This document shows, piece by piece, positions 5,868-7,617 of a stretch of DNA of 7,617 nt. The position numbers and the translations under genes are program-made. The notes under the pieces were generated by a model that was given only the letters and a program-made list of their open reading frames with translations, was not told the origin of the DNA and made no database searches. Within the stretch, counting starts at the first letter, position 1, and each line of letters opens with the position of its first letter. Origin of the DNA: Bacteroidetes bacterium UBA7368 (GTDB taxonomy: Bacteria > Bacteroidota > Rhodothermia > Rhodothermales > UBA10348); the NCBI GenBank assembly GCA_002469915.1, contig DKOG01000233.1, forward strand, positions 1 through 7,617, in the 5' to 3' direction.

Positions 5868-7484
5868 TTGAAAAGGTTTATTCTTCAGCGCGTGGCTTCC
5901 CAACGGCTACTCTCTCTTCTATTGATCGGGGTAGTGGCATTTGGCTCAAACATTGGCTTTGCTCAATCATCTACGGATCTTTCTTACCTCTTAACAGCAC
6001 CAGAACGATCTTCATTTGAAGAAACCACACGGTACGATGAAGTGATGGCCTTTCTTCGAGTGGCTAGTGCTCAAAGTCCCATGCTTCATTTGACGACGTT
6101 TGGCTATACGACGGAAGGTCGTGCAATGCCGTTAGTTGTATTTGGAGATGTGGCAGATGCTACTGTTGAATCTGTTCGGGCATCGGGTAAAATGCCGATC
6201 TTTGTCCAAGGTAATATCCATGCGGGCGAAGTCTGTGGGAAGGAAGCGCTCTTGATGCTGATTAGAGATCTTGCGGAGGGAAGGCATCGTAATTGGGCTG
6301 ATTCGCTAGTTATTCTAATGGCACCCATATACAATGCCGATGGAAATGAACGAGTAAACCTGTTCAATCGACCTCAACAAAATGGTCCTCTTGCGGGAAT
6401 GGGTCAGCGACCGAATGCGCAAGGTTTGGATCTTAACCGGGATCACATGAAGGTCAAGAGCCCGGAAGCGCGATCTTTGTTGCAGGTATTTAATACGTAC
6501 GACCCTAAGGTCGTTGTCGATTTGCATACGACCAATGGAACCCGTCATGCCTATCATGTGACCTATTCGCCGCCATTGAATCCCAACACGGCCCCACCGA
6601 TCGATACCTACTTGCGAAAGACGTGGCTACCGGAAATGACAGAGACGATTCGTGAGCGTGTAGGATGGGAGTACTATTACTACGGAAACTTGCCGTATCG
6701 AAGAGGCGATCCGGGCTGGTACACATTTGATAATCGACCACGCTTTAATAACAACTACGTGGGTCTTCGTAATCGAATGGCCATTCTCAGTGAAGCGTAC
6801 TCCTATGCCACATTTGAAGAGCGCATTATGGCTACTCTTTACTTTGTGGAAGAAATCCTGAATCATGCTGCGGATCAGCGCACCGCTATTGAACAGGTAA
6901 TTGCTACGGCCGAAGCCATTCCATTGGCGGGAATGGATTTGGGCGTTCGGTTTCAGCCAAGTATGAACCAAGAGTCCGTCGAGATTTTGATGGGCGATGT
7001 AGAAACTCTTCGAAATCCATACAGCGGTTCATCTTATTACGAGCGAAAGGACACAGTCTACGCGCAGACAATGCCTGAATGGGGAGCGTTTGAACCCACT
7101 GAGACCGCTCGCGCGCCTGCTCATTACGTGGTTTCCGCTAGTGCGGCTAGCGTGGTGAGTGCTTACCTCGACACCCATGGAGTCATCTATTCCTCGATAC
7201 CGGAAGCCGATGAGCGGGAATTGGAAGCGTTCACCATTGATTCCACAACGGTCTCATCTCGCGAGTTTCAACAAATTTTTGAGCGTACGCTCTTCGGTTC
7301 TTCGTCATCTAAATGGGTTGCCGTCGAAGAGGGCTCTCTCATCGTATCGACTTCGCAACCACTCGGCCGGCTGGTGTTTTATCTTCTAGAGCCTCGTTCA
7401 GATGACGGATTGGTCAACTGGGCGCAGTTGGATAAATGGCTAGAACCAGGCAAAGACTATCCCATTTATCGTTCGATTGATTGA
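5868..7484 (+). CDS. Exported M14-family zinc carboxypeptidase
   Basis: A secreted or periplasmic metallopeptidase predicted to remove C-terminal residues from peptides. An N-terminal signal peptide is visible: basic KR...QR, hydrophobic 14-32, likely cleavage after GFA (residue 32). The M14 catalytic set is complete. Zinc ligands H118 and E121 are in GNIHAGEVCGKE, and H220 in VVDLHTTNGT. The substrate-binding Asn-Arg pair is in LDLNRD (N190, R191), and the general-base Glu is E309 in LSEAYSY. The peptidase domain spans about 50-335. A C-terminal region (350-538) ends with QPLGRLVFYLLEPRSDDGLVNW, a segment shared by large bacterial M14 proteins with no known role. The start is TTG with only a weak AAAG upstream; no in-frame ATG before residue 50 would preserve the signal peptide. 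Its 3' end overlaps the next frame by 8 bp if that frame starts at the TTG at 7477. Confidence 0.92.
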   Translation: MKRFILQRVASQRLLSLLLIGVVAFGSNIGFAQSSTDLSYLLTAPERSSFEETTRYDEVMAFLRVASAQSPMLHLTTFGYTTEGRAMPLVVFGDVADATVESVRASGKMPIFVQGNIHAGEVCGKEALLMLIRDLAEGRHRNWADSLVILMAPIYNADGNERVNLFNRPQQNGPLAGMGQRPNAQGLDLNRDHMKVKSPEARSLLQVFNTYDPKVVVDLHTTNGTRHAYHVTYSPPLNPNTAPPIDTYLRKTWLPEMTETIRERVGWEYYYYGNLPYRRGDPGWYTFDNRPRFNNNYVGLRNRMAILSEAYSYATFEERIMATLYFVEEILNHAADQRTAIEQVIATAEAIPLAGMDLGVRFQPSMNQESVEILMGDVETLRNPYSGSSYYERKDTVYAQTMPEWGAFEPTETARAPAHYVVSASAASVVSAYLDTHGVIYSSIPEADERELEAFTIDSTTVSSREFQQIFERTLFGSSSSKWVAVEEGSLIVSTSQPLGRLVFYLLEPRSDDGLVNWAQLDKWLEPGKDYPIYRSID

Positions 7485-7617
7485 CGAGTTATATATCGCC
7501 CGTCGTTTCAGCAGGTTGTCGGAGGTAGATGAGACCGAATTCTCTGATATGAAGGCTGCTGCTATTCATTTCCAGAAGGAGCACAATCAAATCTACGCCG
7601 CCTTTGATGGATACGTC
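7477..7617 (+). CDS. Probable LuxE-type acyl-protein synthetase, N-terminus only (cut by window edge)
   Basis: The frame is open from 7444 to the right edge. It reads IDELYIARRFSRLSEVDET, then EFSDMKAAAIHFQKEHNQIY, then AAFDGYV. The block F..(M)KAAAIHFQKEHNQIYAAF matches the N-terminal signature of LuxE/PaaK-like acyl-protein synthetases (roughly F..LAL.IFQ.Q..HN.VY..F), which activate fatty acids or transfer acyl groups using ATP. In that family 15-25 residues usually precede the block, so the TTG at 7477 fits best. It overlaps the stop of the M14 gene by 8 bp, which would allow translational coupling. Other starts are the TTG at 7516 and the ATG at 7549. A GGAGGT at 7521-7526 is badly placed for any of these. 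With only 47 codons visible, identity is tentative. Confidence 0.5.
   Translation, partial: MIDELYIARRFSRLSEVDETEFSDMKAAAIHFQKEHNQIYAAFDGYV

Noticed and set aside
1..7617. Defence system, mobile element, CRISPR array or biosynthetic cluster
   Set aside because: I find no transposase, integrase, nuclease, toxin-antitoxin pair, repeat-spacer array, tRNA-associated boundary or abrupt change of character. The genes look like ordinary chromosomal genes.

Overview
The window looks like chromosomal DNA of a Bacteroidota-type bacterium, most likely from the Rhodothermia/Balneolia side of that group. Three things suggest this, and the placement is inference. There is a Bacteroidota-style signal peptidase I with a long insert between its catalytic boxes. 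There is a small protein of the family that Bacteroidota genomes usually mislabel 'ABC transporter ATPase'. There is also a stand-alone 34-residue ribosomal protein bTHX. Base composition is balanced by eye. Several genes use GTG or TTG starts or lack a clear Shine-Dalgarno sequence, which fits the same group. I see no IS element, integrase, tRNA, rRNA, CRISPR array or phage gene, so this reads as ordinary core genome.

Layout, left to right: (1) the 3' part of a signal peptidase I gene (+), cut by the window edge, ending 3 bp before a convergent L,D-transpeptidase gene. (2) A minus-strand run, read right to left: the conserved small protein (3538-3020), a two-TM K+ channel with a RCK/TrkA regulatory module (3005-1959), and the exported L,D-transpeptidase (1891-950). 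The spacings of 14 bp and 67 bp allow co-transcription. (3) A 122-bp divergent promoter region, then a short-chain dehydrogenase/reductase (+), which ends 2 bp from a convergent gene. (4) That minus-strand gene encodes a protein with an N-terminal YjbQ/UPF0047-like domain and a C-terminal half that may be a degenerate second copy. (5) After an intergenic stretch of about 240 bp come a 34-codon bTHX gene, an exported M14 zinc carboxypeptidase, and the first codons of what looks like a LuxE-type acyl-protein synthetase, cut by the right edge.

The genes do not form one pathway. Three concern the envelope or secretion (signal peptidase, L,D-transpeptidase, secreted M14 peptidase), one is an ion channel, one a ribosomal protein, and the SDR and YjbQ-like proteins are presumably metabolic enzymes with unknown substrates. 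I found no convincing new multi-gene system. The best leads are the YjbQ-like double-domain protein, the altered selectivity filter of the K+ channel, the conserved small protein beside that channel, and the tiny ribosomal gene that length cut-offs would miss.
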